A stretch of 32,025 nt of DNA from Chlamydiota bacterium. Its GTDB lineage: Bacteria; Chlamydiota; Chlamydiia; Chlamydiales; Parachlamydiaceae. Position 1 is the first letter of the stretch. The number at the start of each line of letters is the position of its first letter. Location: the NCBI GenBank assembly GCA_013287905.1, contig JABDCW010000021.1, positions 1 to 32,025 of the forward strand, in the 5' to 3' direction. Shown here one piece after another: positions 1 to 6,928 of this stretch. The notes beneath the pieces were generated by a model that saw only the letters and a list, made by a program, of their open reading frames with translations, did no database searches and was not told the DNA's origin. Made by a program: the position numbers and the translations under genes.

Positions 1-168
1 TAATCCCATCAAAGGAACCATGCTGCCTAAATGCAAACTATCGGCAGTGGGGTCAAATCCCGAATAGACCTTTAAGGGGGAATTGGCGGCGTTTCGCAAA
101 GCCTCATCTGTAATCGCATCGATGAATCCCCGTTCAGAGAGAATGTCGATAATGTTCTTTTGCAGCAT
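1..168 (-). CDS. tyrS: Tyrosyl-tRNA synthetase, N-terminal part (runs off left edge)
   Basis: Class I aminoacyl-tRNA synthetase that charges tRNA-Tyr in the cytoplasm. Only the first 56 codons are present; the gene continues beyond base 1. The translated start MLQKNIIDILSERGFIDAI and the segment VYSGFDPTADSLHLGSMVPL match the N-terminus of bacterial TyrRS. The GFDPTADSLHLG stretch carries the tyrosine-binding and HIGH-type ATP-binding region, with HLGS in place of the usual HIGH/HLGH. The ATG at 168 is preceded by an AGGA-like ribosome binding site about 8 bases upstream. It is divergent from rpiA, with a repeat element between them. The identification rests on one strong motif in a short fragment but is fairly secure. 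Confidence 0.9.
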   Translation of the reverse strand, partial: MLQKNIIDILSERGFIDAITDEALRNAANSPLKVYSGFDPTADSLHLGSMVPLMGL

Positions 169-221
169 AAATCGTTCCTGTAAAACTTGCGCCTATTTTC
201 TCATGTTAAGTTATTTTCTGT

Positions 222-353
222 CAATTTGACGCGATGGGTGAGTTTTTACAAAGTAGCCAGGTCGTCTCGACTATGGTCCAAGGCCGAGACGGCCTTGTTA
301 CTCTGATCATAGTACATAGTACCTACGAAAAACTCGCCCGTCGCGTCAATTTG
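222..353. repeat. Nested inverted-repeat element between tyrS and rpiA
   Basis: Two inverted repeats sit one inside the other. The outer arms are 222-247 and 328-353, 26 bases with 3 mismatches, built around TTGACGCGA. The inner arms are 252-271 and 283-302, 20 bases with 4 mismatches, built around GTCGTCTCGAC. No ORF is contained. The inner hairpin has a relative at 26669-26729. It occupies most of the 280-bp gap between the divergent tyrS and rpiA genes, so it could affect transcripts there, but no function can be read from sequence alone. Confidence 0.7.
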
Positions 354-381
354 CCTAAAAAGCTCAAATCATTTATATAAT
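351..381 (+). promoter_or_regulatory. Weak candidate promoter for rpiA
   Basis: TATAAT at 376-381 is a consensus -10 hexamer. The best -35 match is TTGCCT at 351-356, giving a 19-base spacer, longer than the preferred 17. It lies about 70 bases upstream of the rpiA start and just outside the inverted-repeat element. The -10 box is good but the pairing is uncertain. Confidence 0.3.
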
Positions 382-450
382 GGGTAACGATCAGAAGGAT
401 AAAAACGGGAATTTCGCAAAGTAAACGAATATTTTTTAAGCAGGTTTTAA

Positions 451-1146
451 TTGATAACAACTCCATCGGCCCGCGAATCGGCAAAAATGGCAGCTGCCAG
501 GGCGGCCTTAGGTTATATAAAAGAGGGGATGGTCATTGGGCTTGGGACTGGATCGACTACTGCCTTTTTTATCCAATTTTTAATCGAAAAAATACAAAAG
601 ACAGGACTTGCAGTCAAGGCCGTAGCGACCTCTGAAAATTCATACAAGCAGGCGCAGGGTGGAAAAGTTCCTCTTGTAGACGTCAACCGGTTAGTGCAAC
701 TGGATATGACGGTCGATGGCGCCGATGAAATCGACGGACGCAAGAGAATGATCAAAGGGGGGGGGGGCGCCCTGATGCGGGAAAAGATCGTTGCGAGCAT
801 GAGCCGCGAAATGATCGTCATTGTCGACAACGATAAACTGGTCGAGCATTTAGGGAAATGCCGATTGCCTGTAGAAGTGCTTCCTTTTGCCCATTTGGCG
901 ACTCTGGATAAAATCCGGACATTAGGGTTTGACGCGAGTTTAAGGCTTACAGATAAAGGAAACATATATATTACAGATAACGGGAATTATATTGCCGACG
1001 TCGCATTTGAGAATGAGTGTTTCCCGGAGCGGGATCATGCGTTAATTAGTGCCATTCCAGGTGTACTGGAAACGGGTTTTTTTTTAAATTTGGCTGGCAG
1101 AGTTTTTGTCGGACATCCCGACGGACATGTGGATTTGATTCAATAA
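451..1146 (+). CDS. rpiA: Ribose-5-phosphate isomerase A
   Basis: Interconverts ribose 5-phosphate and ribulose 5-phosphate in the non-oxidative pentose phosphate pathway. The 231-residue protein has the usual RpiA length. The phosphate loop GLGTGST is at residues 30-36, the DGADEID motif at 89-95, and KGGGGALMREK at 102-112. By position, D89, D92, K102 and E111 correspond to the E. coli active-site residues D81, D84, K94 and E103. The start is a TTG at 451 with AAGCAGG upstream; an in-frame ATG at 487 is a less likely alternative because it would shorten the first helix. The codons for K102-G106 contain an uninterrupted run of 11 G (757-767). The next gene follows after 26 bp and is probably co-transcribed. 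Confidence 0.95.
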   Translation: MITTPSARESAKMAAARAALGYIKEGMVIGLGTGSTTAFFIQFLIEKIQKTGLAVKAVATSENSYKQAQGGKVPLVDVNRLVQLDMTVDGADEIDGRKRMIKGGGGALMREKIVASMSREMIVIVDNDKLVEHLGKCRLPVEVLPFAHLATLDKIRTLGFDASLRLTDKGNIYITDNGNYIADVAFENECFPERDHALISAIPGVLETGFFLNLAGRVFVGHPDGHVDLIQ

Positions 1147-1172
1147 TAGATAAAATATGGGACTAAAAGATC

Positions 1173-1589
1173 ATGCGGTATTCGGAGCTCATTCAGCTTT
1201 CTTTTGACAAGATCATGCAAACGCGCACCTATACCATGGTTGTTCTTGGGGCTCGCGATAAGAAATTCGCCATTTATGCAGAACCCAATGTCGGGCACAT
1301 CATTCAATTGTACTTAAGCAAGGCAGAAAGGCCGCGCCCCCTGACACATGATCTTATCAGTCTAATATTTAAGGGGTTAGATGTTAGTATTCGGCAAATT
1401 GTCATTAACGATGTTCAGGAAAACATCTATTTTGCAAGAATTTTTATCGAGCAGGAGATCAATAGAATACAACACATTGTGGAAATCGATGCGAGGCCAA
1501 GTGACTGCATCCTTCTTGCCTTAATGAACAATGTCCCTGTATATTGTACGCGTGAAGTGCTGGAAAAGACTCTGCCGGTTGTCGATTAA
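1173..1589 (+). CDS. Bifunctional nuclease (BFN/DUF151) domain protein
   Basis: A 138-residue protein made almost entirely of one BFN (DUF151) domain. The hallmark is EIDARPSDCILLAL at residues 104-117, including the conserved R108-P109-S110-D111, followed by VPVYCTREVLE. The N-terminal part contains the paired beta segments typical of the family (MVVLGARDKKFAIYAEP). Members elsewhere have been described as nucleases or stress-response factors, but the biochemical role of this one is unknown. It probably belongs to the rpiA transcription unit, 26 bp downstream. No signal peptide is visible, so it should be cytoplasmic. The family is confident, the function is not. Confidence 0.85.
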   Translation: MRYSELIQLSFDKIMQTRTYTMVVLGARDKKFAIYAEPNVGHIIQLYLSKAERPRPLTHDLISLIFKGLDVSIRQIVINDVQENIYFARIFIEQEINRIQHIVEIDARPSDCILLALMNNVPVYCTREVLEKTLPVVD

Positions 1590-1643
1590 TTTTTGAAGTT
1601 GTTTATGTTGAGATTGTTTGTGTATTAAAAACAGGAGGTTTTT

Positions 1644-2087
1644 ATGATAGATTTGTTAAGGACTCTGTGTCCAGGCGCAAGAGATGTCATCTTCTATGCA
1701 TTACTTATATTTACAATGGCCTCTTTGAAGGATGAGCTGATCGGGGTGGATACCTATACCGGTCCCTCGCAGATTCAAACGCAATATTATCAAAACCCAA
1801 ATTATAACCGGTCTCAATACTATCAAAACAATAATCCTTACTACCAGAATAATCCCTACAATAACCCAAATCCATATTACAATTCAAATCCATATTATAA
1901 TGGCTCTTATAATCAGGCGGGTTACGATCAGGGGGCTTATTATGACCAGGGAGTTAACCCTCCAGTTGTGCCGAATGTAGTTCCGAACGTTTATCCTTAC
2001 TATCGAAGTCCTTATATGAATTATGATCCGTTTCCTTCAGCCAAGGAAGTACAGAGCATTTATAGAGGAAATCAGCATCCTATGTAG
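1644..2087 (+). CDS. Tyr/Asn/Pro-rich low-complexity protein, probably secreted
   Basis: A 147-residue protein of unknown function. A perfect AGGAGG at 1633-1638 sits five bases before the ATG, so expression is likely. The N-terminus has charged residues followed by a hydrophobic stretch (about residues 14-26, ARDVIFYALLIFTMAS), compatible with a signal peptide or anchor. Residues 40-125 are repetitive, with short units such as YYQNN, NPYYN and YNNPNP. Similar aromatic and Asn-rich tracts occur in surface-adhesive or matrix proteins, but I recognise no family. It ends just before the composite repeat element at 2113. Confidence 0.7.
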   Translation: MIDLLRTLCPGARDVIFYALLIFTMASLKDELIGVDTYTGPSQIQTQYYQNPNYNRSQYYQNNNPYYQNNPYNNPNPYYNSNPYYNGSYNQAGYDQGAYYDQGVNPPVVPNVVPNVYPYYRSPYMNYDPFPSAKEVQSIYRGNQHPM

Positions 2088-2112
2088 GGTGTATAATCGT
2101 TATGGAAAATGG

Positions 2113-2448
2113 TTTCGTGCCCGTGCCCTTGCCCGTGCCCTTGCCCGAATTTATTAATCGTTTCCGGATTTTATTTTCTTCTTGGAGTTTGAGAAATAAA
2201 AAAACGGAAAAGATAAAATTGCCGGGCACGGGCACGGCCACGCATACTATTACCCATAAGTCCAATAAGCAATTCAACGCAGAGGCGCTGAGGCGCGAAG
2301 ACACAGAGGAAAACTGTATACAAGGAATCTAGTAAAATTTTCTCTGCGCCTCCTTAGTCTTTGCGTCTCTGCGTTTATCTATTGACATCACTTTGTAAAC
2401 AAGTATTTTATGAGTTATGGGTAATAGGATGTGGGCACGGGCACGAAA
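2113..2448. repeat. Composite nested inverted-repeat element, copy 1
   Basis: The outermost arms TTTCGTGCCCGTGCCC (2113-2128) and its exact complement (2433-2448) enclose a second pair, CTATTACCCATAA (2247-2259) and its complement (2415-2427). Inside these is a third pair built from the AACGCAGAGGCG / CTCTGCGTT type of repeat (about 2275-2385). A further GGGCACGGGCACG block lies at 2224-2236. Small ORFs on both strands follow the repeat and are not believed. Related composites lie at 22481-22694 and 25590-25780. The 364-bp gap between 2087 and 2452 is essentially all repeat. Confidence 0.75.
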
Positions 2449-2451
2449 TCC

Positions 2452-3459
2452 CTATTTTCCTTTTTTGAAGAAGCTTTTTACTGACTGCTCTATTCTCGTT
2501 GCGTTTTTTTGATAGAGAATACCTAACGCTATGATGCTTAATCCGACGAAGCTAAGGGCAAAGGTAAATAATACGCTCTCTCCAAAAATATCGAAAGCAA
2601 GATGGCTGATATAAAGAAAGATGCCGAGCGTTCCATAAATCATCAAAATTTTTCTTTCCAATAGTATCGAAAGAAACATCATGACGATATTAATGATAAG
2701 GTAGACAAATAGAATGGCCTCCCCCTTGTCCCACACCAGGCAGTTTAATGCCCCCCAAAAAGAAAGGGCTCCAAAAAAATAACTCCAAAAGCCATAGTCT
2801 TCTTTTTTTTTGCGGTCGATTGCAACCCCAAGCATAATCAATAAAATTCCGAAGAAGAGGGAGATCCAGCATTGCTGCTTCCAGCCTATCTCTCCAAATA
2901 GAGCCGGTACAATGTCCATCGTTAAAAACCAGGAGGAAAGAAAAATCGGCGCGGTTAAAAATGGAAAGGGGTAGAAATAAATGGCGATGAGTCCAAAAAG
3001 GATCGTGATCATCTCCATTGATAACCATCTGCCATTGATGATATGAAAAAAATGAATAAATTTACTGTATGGATCATCCGACCATAATTTTAAGTAATTC
3101 TCCAGGCCGTAAACACCTAAAGGGATCATGCAGACTGCCATAGTAATAAGCAGACCGGCAGGGGTTCTTAAGTGCTTTTTGTTCCACATGAGATGGCCGG
3201 CGATCAGGAAAATAGCTGCATAGCTAAGGGAGATAAGAAAAATCCCCCCACCCCCAAATGATTCAAAAGCGATAGTAATAAACCAACTCATGGCGGAAAT
3301 GACAATCAATGCCCCAAAATAGAATAAATATCTGGAAAATGAAGAAGATGCTGAGCCCGGTTCATTCTGTTCCAGAGCCGACCAAAACTCTTGAACCTGC
3401 TCTTTTGACAGATTCAATCTTATACCGGTATTAAAAAAGTCGTGTTTGGTAATATTCAC
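2452..3459 (-). CDS. Multi-pass membrane protein of unknown function (DUF2157-like)
   Basis: A 335-residue protein with a soluble N-terminal segment of about 45 residues containing LNLSKEQVQEFWSALEQ, followed by about ten hydrophobic segments to the C-terminus. The architecture (short helical N-terminus with a work-item like LSxEQ motif, then many membrane helices) resembles the DUF2157 predicted membrane proteins, but the match is weak and no transport or catalytic motif is visible. The start is GTG at 3459 with AGAGGTG six bases upstream. Its stop codon lies three bases beyond the composite repeat at 2113-2448, and its start lies 22 bases from a palindromic element at 3482, so it is bracketed by mobile sequence on both sides. 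Confidence 0.7.
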   Translation of the reverse strand: MNITKHDFFNTGIRLNLSKEQVQEFWSALEQNEPGSASSSFSRYLFYFGALIVISAMSWFITIAFESFGGGGIFLISLSYAAIFLIAGHLMWNKKHLRTPAGLLITMAVCMIPLGVYGLENYLKLWSDDPYSKFIHFFHIINGRWLSMEMITILFGLIAIYFYPFPFLTAPIFLSSWFLTMDIVPALFGEIGWKQQCWISLFFGILLIMLGVAIDRKKKEDYGFWSYFFGALSFWGALNCLVWDKGEAILFVYLIINIVMMFLSILLERKILMIYGTLGIFLYISHLAFDIFGESVLFTFALSFVGLSIIALGILYQKNATRIEQSVKSFFKKGK

Positions 3460-3481
3460 TTTTGCACCTCTATGGAAGACT

Positions 3482-3646
3482 TATACCGAACGTGATTCAA
3501 AAATTGGTTTTTGACGGCGCCCTGCTTTGCATCAAAATTTTTGTCTTCACTCGTGCCTTGCCATAGGCAATGGTCCCTCGCTCCAAACGAAAAATTTTGA
3601 GCAGCCTCCTTGTCAAAATCCCAACTTTTGAACCACCTTCGGTATA
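3482..3646 (-). mobile_element. Palindromic MITE family 1, copy A
   Basis: A 165-bp copy in the reverse orientation relative to copies C-E. It begins TATACCGAACGTGATTC and ends CCACCTTCGGTATA. The ends are imperfect inverted repeats of about 33 bp, and the interior is also palindromic, so almost the whole unit can fold on itself. It lies 22 bases before the GTG start of the membrane protein at 3459. An ORF reading through it (3456-3683, minus) is considered an artefact of the repeat. Confidence 0.85.
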
Positions 3647-3691
3647 TATCTGAGATATTTGCATGAAGTTTATTTATACACAAGCCGGTTT

Positions 3692-3712
3692 TTTTGAACC
3701 ACCTTCGGTATA
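3692..3712 (-). mobile_element. Palindromic MITE family 1, terminal fragment
   Basis: Twenty-one bases, TTTTGAACCACCTTCGGTATA without its first base, identical to the left terminus of the full elements. It is a solo end between copies A and B and suggests an older, mostly deleted insertion or a local rearrangement. Confidence 0.7.
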
Positions 3713-3758
3713 CTTACTTTTAATTTGTGTATTTCTTCATTCTTTGTTATGAAGAAGT

Positions 3759-3926
3759 TATACCGAACGTGATTCAAAAATTGGTTTTTGACGGCGCCCT
3801 GCTTTGCATCAAAATTTTTTTCTTCACTCGTGCCTTGGCCATTGGCAATGGTCCCTTAGCTTAAGGACGAAAAATTTTGAGCAGCCTCCTTGTCAAAATC
3901 CCCACTTTTGAACCACCTTCGGTATA
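3759..3926 (-). mobile_element. Palindromic MITE family 1, copy B
   Basis: A 168-bp copy in the same orientation as copy A, 112 bases away. It differs mostly in the centre (TTAGCTTAAGGACG in place of the usual CTCGCTCCAAACG). The terminal repeats and TATA ends are intact. It ends 26 bases before the likely ATG of the gene at 3952. Unlike the other four full copies, its left-type end (CCACCTTCGGTATA) faces the gene. Confidence 0.85.
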
Positions 3927-3951
3927 TCAAATCCAAAGGGAGCAACACATC

Positions 3952-4587
3952 ATGTTACCAGTCCTGCCAGGATGTTCTGCAGCTCGCACGTATGAAGACA
4001 CCATAAGACGAATAGCTGCCGATCAATATTCCCCTTCTAAGGAAGGCAATGATACAGATTTTTCTCAAGAATCCCTTTCTGGTAATACAATTTCAAAAAT
4101 AGTCGACGAGAAATTGTTGAAAAGGACAAGCAGAGGTTGCACACCTTGCCAAAGAAAAAAGGAAATTACACCTATAAAGAAAGAAACAGGCAACCCCGGG
4201 GAGAAAAAAAAGGAAATTACACCTATAAGCAATGAAAAAGACAACTCCGGGAAGGAAGAAAAGGAAATTACACCTAAAAAGAATGAAAAGGGAAGTGAGT
4301 ACCCAGATGCAAAGAAATTCCACAGCTTGCCTAATATGTCTCATGTGATCCATGTAGCTAATGTTATCATCTCCGATGATGTAACCATAAATTTCAATCC
4401 CGATCATAAATCCGGTGTAACCATTTCAATGAACCGTATAAATGATGATTTTGAAGAATGTGCATTGACATTTGCAGAACGAGAATATCCCATTCGTATG
4501 AGAGGTTTCTATTTCGTTGACATGAAGAAAGGATCTTTAATTATTACCAGACATGGCCAGCCTGAAATGAATTATTTCATGGCATAG
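3952..4587 (+). CDS. Unknown protein with Lys/Glu-rich tandem repeats
   Basis: A 211-residue protein without a family I recognise. I place the start at ATG 3952, preceded by AAAGGGAG nine bases upstream. A longer frame from 3877 starts inside the palindromic element and would only add repeat-encoded residues. Residues 70-120 hold three imperfect 18-residue repeats, each beginning with KKEITP or EKEITP, encoded by DNA repeats of about 54 bp near 4156-4290. Residues 125-211 look folded, with beta-strand-like segments (VIHVANVIISDDVTINFNP and GVTISMNRI). There is no clear signal peptide. A charged linker joined to a small beta domain is common among secreted effectors, but that is only a possibility. 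Confidence 0.6.
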   Translation: MLPVLPGCSAARTYEDTIRRIAADQYSPSKEGNDTDFSQESLSGNTISKIVDEKLLKRTSRGCTPCQRKKEITPIKKETGNPGEKKKEITPISNEKDNSGKEEKEITPKKNEKGSEYPDAKKFHSLPNMSHVIHVANVIISDDVTINFNPDHKSGVTISMNRINDDFEECALTFAEREYPIRMRGFYFVDMKKGSLIITRHGQPEMNYFMA

Positions 4588-4611
4588 AGCTTTCACTATA
4601 TTTAAGATTGG

Positions 4612-5739
4612 ATGATTAAGAAAGTGTTTTTAAAATGGTATACCGAAGGTGGTTCAAAAGTTGGGATTTTGACAAGGAGGCTGCTCAAAATTTTTCGTCT
4701 GGAGCGAGGGACCATTGCCTATGGCCAAGGCATGAGTGAAGACAAAATTTTGATGCAAAGCGGAACGCCTCAAAAACCAATTTTTGAATCACGTTCGGTA
4801 TATTTACAAGTCTTCCTTTTTCTCATTATTTCCGCTCATTTGCAAGGCATAGAAGTTGACGATGCAAAGGAACAGAAAGTAAATAAGTGTGAAACCAAAG
4901 AAGAGGATAAATCAGAAGACAAAGACAAGGATAAAGAGGAAGAAGAGCCCCCTAAGATCGGCAATTTTGCATTGGCAACCTCTCAGCAGCCTTATGGTCT
5001 TTTTGCTTTTGGCGGAAATGTTATCGACAAAGGCGAAGTGCAGCTATTTCTTTTTGCCGATGACTTCGAAGGAAAGCGTAAAGTCATCATCGATTTGATC
5101 CCAAGTGCTCTATTCGGGATCACTGACGAGTGGTCCATCTTTTTTAATTTCCCTTATGCTCCCAAACTTAAAGATGGATGTCAAACCTCAAGCGGTCTGG
5201 AAGATATTTTTATCCAAATGGAATTTGCCTTTTATAATAAAAAAACAGCCACGTATGTCGATCAGGCGACAGTTGTAGGAAATGTTACCACTCCTACGGG
5301 ATCGATTAGAAAAATGCCGCCAACTGGTTTTGGGTCGCCAAGCTTTTTTATAGGGGGGACCTATTGCCGCATGATGGTCGATTGGTTTGTGTTTGCAGGT
5401 CAAGGGGCTATATTGACCACTTCAGACCACAGGACCAAAATAGGGGATCAATTTTTGTACCAATTTGGTTTTGGAAGAAATATTCCAAGTCCTCCTGACA
5501 GGATTTATGCCTGGATGATAGAGATTGATGGGCAATATAATCAAAAAAGTAGGGTCCATGGCAAGATCGACCCCAATTCCGGAGGAAATGCCATTTTTGT
5601 GACTCCTTCTATATGGATATCGACAAAAAATTTCCTTTTCCAGTTTGGAGTCGGTTTTCCAGTGAATCAGAATCTGTTCGGCAGGCAAAATAAATTCGAC
5701 TATGTTTTGAACTTAAATGTGGCATGGTCGTTTTATTGA
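4612..5739 (+). CDS. Outer-membrane beta-barrel protein with a mobile element inserted in its signal peptide
   Basis: A 375-residue reading frame. The part after residue 115 has alternating amphipathic strands, an aromatic-rich C-terminus ending NLNVAWSFY (terminal aromatic as in outer-membrane barrels) and general likeness to the MetA-pathway phenol-degradation transporter family. An acidic/lysine linker (about residues 84-120) precedes it. Residues 11-64 are encoded by palindromic element copy C. Excising 162 bp joins MIKKVFLKWY directly to LQVFLFLIISAHLQG, which together form a normal signal peptide. The present protein could start at ATG 4612, or at ATG 4753 inside the element, which would give a short basic n-region before the hydrophobic core. 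Barrel topology is confident, transport substrate unknown. Confidence 0.75.
   Translation: MIKKVFLKWYTEGGSKVGILTRRLLKIFRLERGTIAYGQGMSEDKILMQSGTPQKPIFESRSVYLQVFLFLIISAHLQGIEVDDAKEQKVNKCETKEEDKSEDKDKDKEEEEPPKIGNFALATSQQPYGLFAFGGNVIDKGEVQLFLFADDFEGKRKVIIDLIPSALFGITDEWSIFFNFPYAPKLKDGCQTSSGLEDIFIQMEFAFYNKKTATYVDQATVVGNVTTPTGSIRKMPPTGFGSPSFFIGGTYCRMMVDWFVFAGQGAILTTSDHRTKIGDQFLYQFGFGRNIPSPPDRIYAWMIEIDGQYNQKSRVHGKIDPNSGGNAIFVTPSIWISTKNFLFQFGVGFPVNQNLFGRQNKFDYVLNLNVAWSFY
4639..4802 (+). mobile_element. Palindromic MITE family 1, copy C (in-frame inside a gene)
   Basis: A 164-bp interval including TA at each end. Taking the flanking TA (4639-4640 and 4801-4802) as a target duplication, the inserted length is 162 bp, exactly 54 codons, with no stop codon in the frame of the host gene. 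The left terminus is TACCGAAGGTGGTTCAAAAG and the right terminus is its imperfect complement. The TA duplication is the usual signature of IS630/Tc1-mariner type transposases; none is encoded nearby. Confidence 0.88.
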
Positions 5740-5756
5740 TGAGCAGTAGAAACTTG

Positions 5757-5813
5757 TTCTATAACTCAAAATAGTATATAAATATGAGTTATAGAAGAGA
5801 GGTCTATAACTCA
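5757..5813 (+). promoter_or_regulatory. Operator array of three TCTATAACTCA boxes upstream of the Fic gene
   Basis: TTCTATAACTCA at 5757-5768 and its perfect complement TGAGTTATAGAA at 5785-5796 form an inverted pair separated by 16 AT-rich bases. A third copy in the first orientation, TCTATAACTCA, lies at 5803-5813 and reaches the first base of the ATG. The interval between the paired boxes contains TAGTATATAAAT, a plausible -10 region. The arrangement suggests binding of a dimeric repressor; the Fic protein itself carries a C-terminal winged helix-turn-helix and is the obvious candidate. Confidence 0.6.
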
Positions 5814-6928
5814 TGTCCTGGAATTGGCAGTTGCCCGGGTGGCCAAATTTTAGCTTTGAAACGGATCGTATAATAGGGATGGAGAGGCAATTTCTATTAA
5901 AAATAGGAAGCTCCACGGCCTATCTTAAAAATATTGATCAGAATGAATATCACCAGTTTGTTGTCGAAATTTTGAGCCAGGAAGGTTCGGGAAGTTCGAA
6001 GATCGAAGGGGAACTCCTTGACAGGGAAAGTCTTCAATCATCGATAAAAAGGCATTTTGGGTTAATCACTCCAACAAAAGTAAGGGGAAGAAAAGAGTCG
6101 TTAATGGCAGATCTGCTATGCGATGTTTATGAAACTTTTCACCTGCCTTTAAGTCATGAAATGCTCTGGAGGTGGCATGCGATGCTTTTTGACGATCAAG
6201 CCCATCTTGATGATAAAGGCAAATACCGAACCCACCCCGAGCCAATGCAAATTATCTCTAACCGATATGATAAGCCAACAGTTTTTTTTGAGGCGCCCCC
6301 TTCTGCGAAAGTTTTTGATGAAATGACTGCATTTATCAGCTGGTTTAATTCTATCAAAGAGACAGGTACCATATTAGGGCATGTTGCCATAGCGCATGTA
6401 TATTTTGAAAGTATTCATCCTTTTGAGGATGGAAATGGCCGGATTGGAAGGGCGCTTATAGAGAAACTTCTTTCTCAATATGCGGGCAGGCCTGTTTTGA
6501 TTGCAGTATCTAAAGTGCTGGAAGAGAGCAGAAAAGAATATTATGCAGCTCTTGGAACCTGCAACCGAACCTTGGATGCAAATACTTGGGTAGAATTTTT
6601 TTCGCAAGCAGTATTGCAGGCAATGGAGCAATCGGGAAATTTTCTACACTTTCTCCTCGAGAAATCTAAGTTGATGAATCGGCTTACAGCACAAATCAAC
6701 CCAAGAGAAGAGAAGGCGTTAATGCGTATGTTTGAGTGCGGCATAGAAGGTTTTCAAGGAGGGATGAGCGCTGAAAATTACATCAAAATAACGAAGGCTT
6801 CCAGAGCAACTGCAACGCGTGATCTTACCCATCTCGTTGAATTAGGTGCTTTAGTCAAAACGGGAGAGCTTAAGTATACCCGGTACTGGTTGAGTTTCAC
6901 AGTTAAGGATGAAAAAGGAATGCGATAG
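5813..6928 (+). CDS. Fic-domain protein (DUF4172-Fic-winged helix), class II
   Basis: A 371-residue Fic protein, predicted to transfer AMP or a related nucleotide moiety to a target protein. The catalytic motif HPFEDGNGRIGR begins at H202. An inhibitory-helix motif [S/T]xxxE[G/N] is present N-terminal to it as S61-S-K-I-E65-G66, placing it in the class in which the inhibitory helix precedes the Fic core. Residues 1-80 (WNWQLPGWPNFSFE, SSKIEGE) match the DUF4172 N-terminal domain, and residues about 315-365 form a winged helix-turn-helix (TKASRATATRDLTHLVELG). It could be cytoplasmic and autoregulatory. The start ATG is preceded by AGAGAGG and overlapped by an operator-like box. Its 3' end overlaps the convergent HicB fragment by 26 bases. 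Confidence 0.92.
   Translation: MSWNWQLPGWPNFSFETDRIIGMERQFLLKIGSSTAYLKNIDQNEYHQFVVEILSQEGSGSSKIEGELLDRESLQSSIKRHFGLITPTKVRGRKESLMADLLCDVYETFHLPLSHEMLWRWHAMLFDDQAHLDDKGKYRTHPEPMQIISNRYDKPTVFFEAPPSAKVFDEMTAFISWFNSIKETGTILGHVAIAHVYFESIHPFEDGNGRIGRALIEKLLSQYAGRPVLIAVSKVLEESRKEYYAALGTCNRTLDANTWVEFFSQAVLQAMEQSGNFLHFLLEKSKLMNRLTAQINPREEKALMRMFECGIEGFQGGMSAENYIKITKASRATATRDLTHLVELGALVKTGELKYTRYWLSFTVKDEKGMR

Noticed and set aside
2080..2332. Small ORFs on both strands inside the composite repeat
   Set aside because: Low-complexity, repeat-derived, no ribosome binding site.
3456..3683. 75-codon minus-strand ORF over palindromic element copy A
   Set aside because: It is encoded by the repeat, overlaps the start of the real membrane-protein gene and has equivalents in other copies, in other frames.
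3482..3926. Copies A and B plus the solo end as a possible CRISPR or tandem array
   Set aside because: Only two long units with unlike spacing; the ends are inverted repeats and other copies are dispersed.
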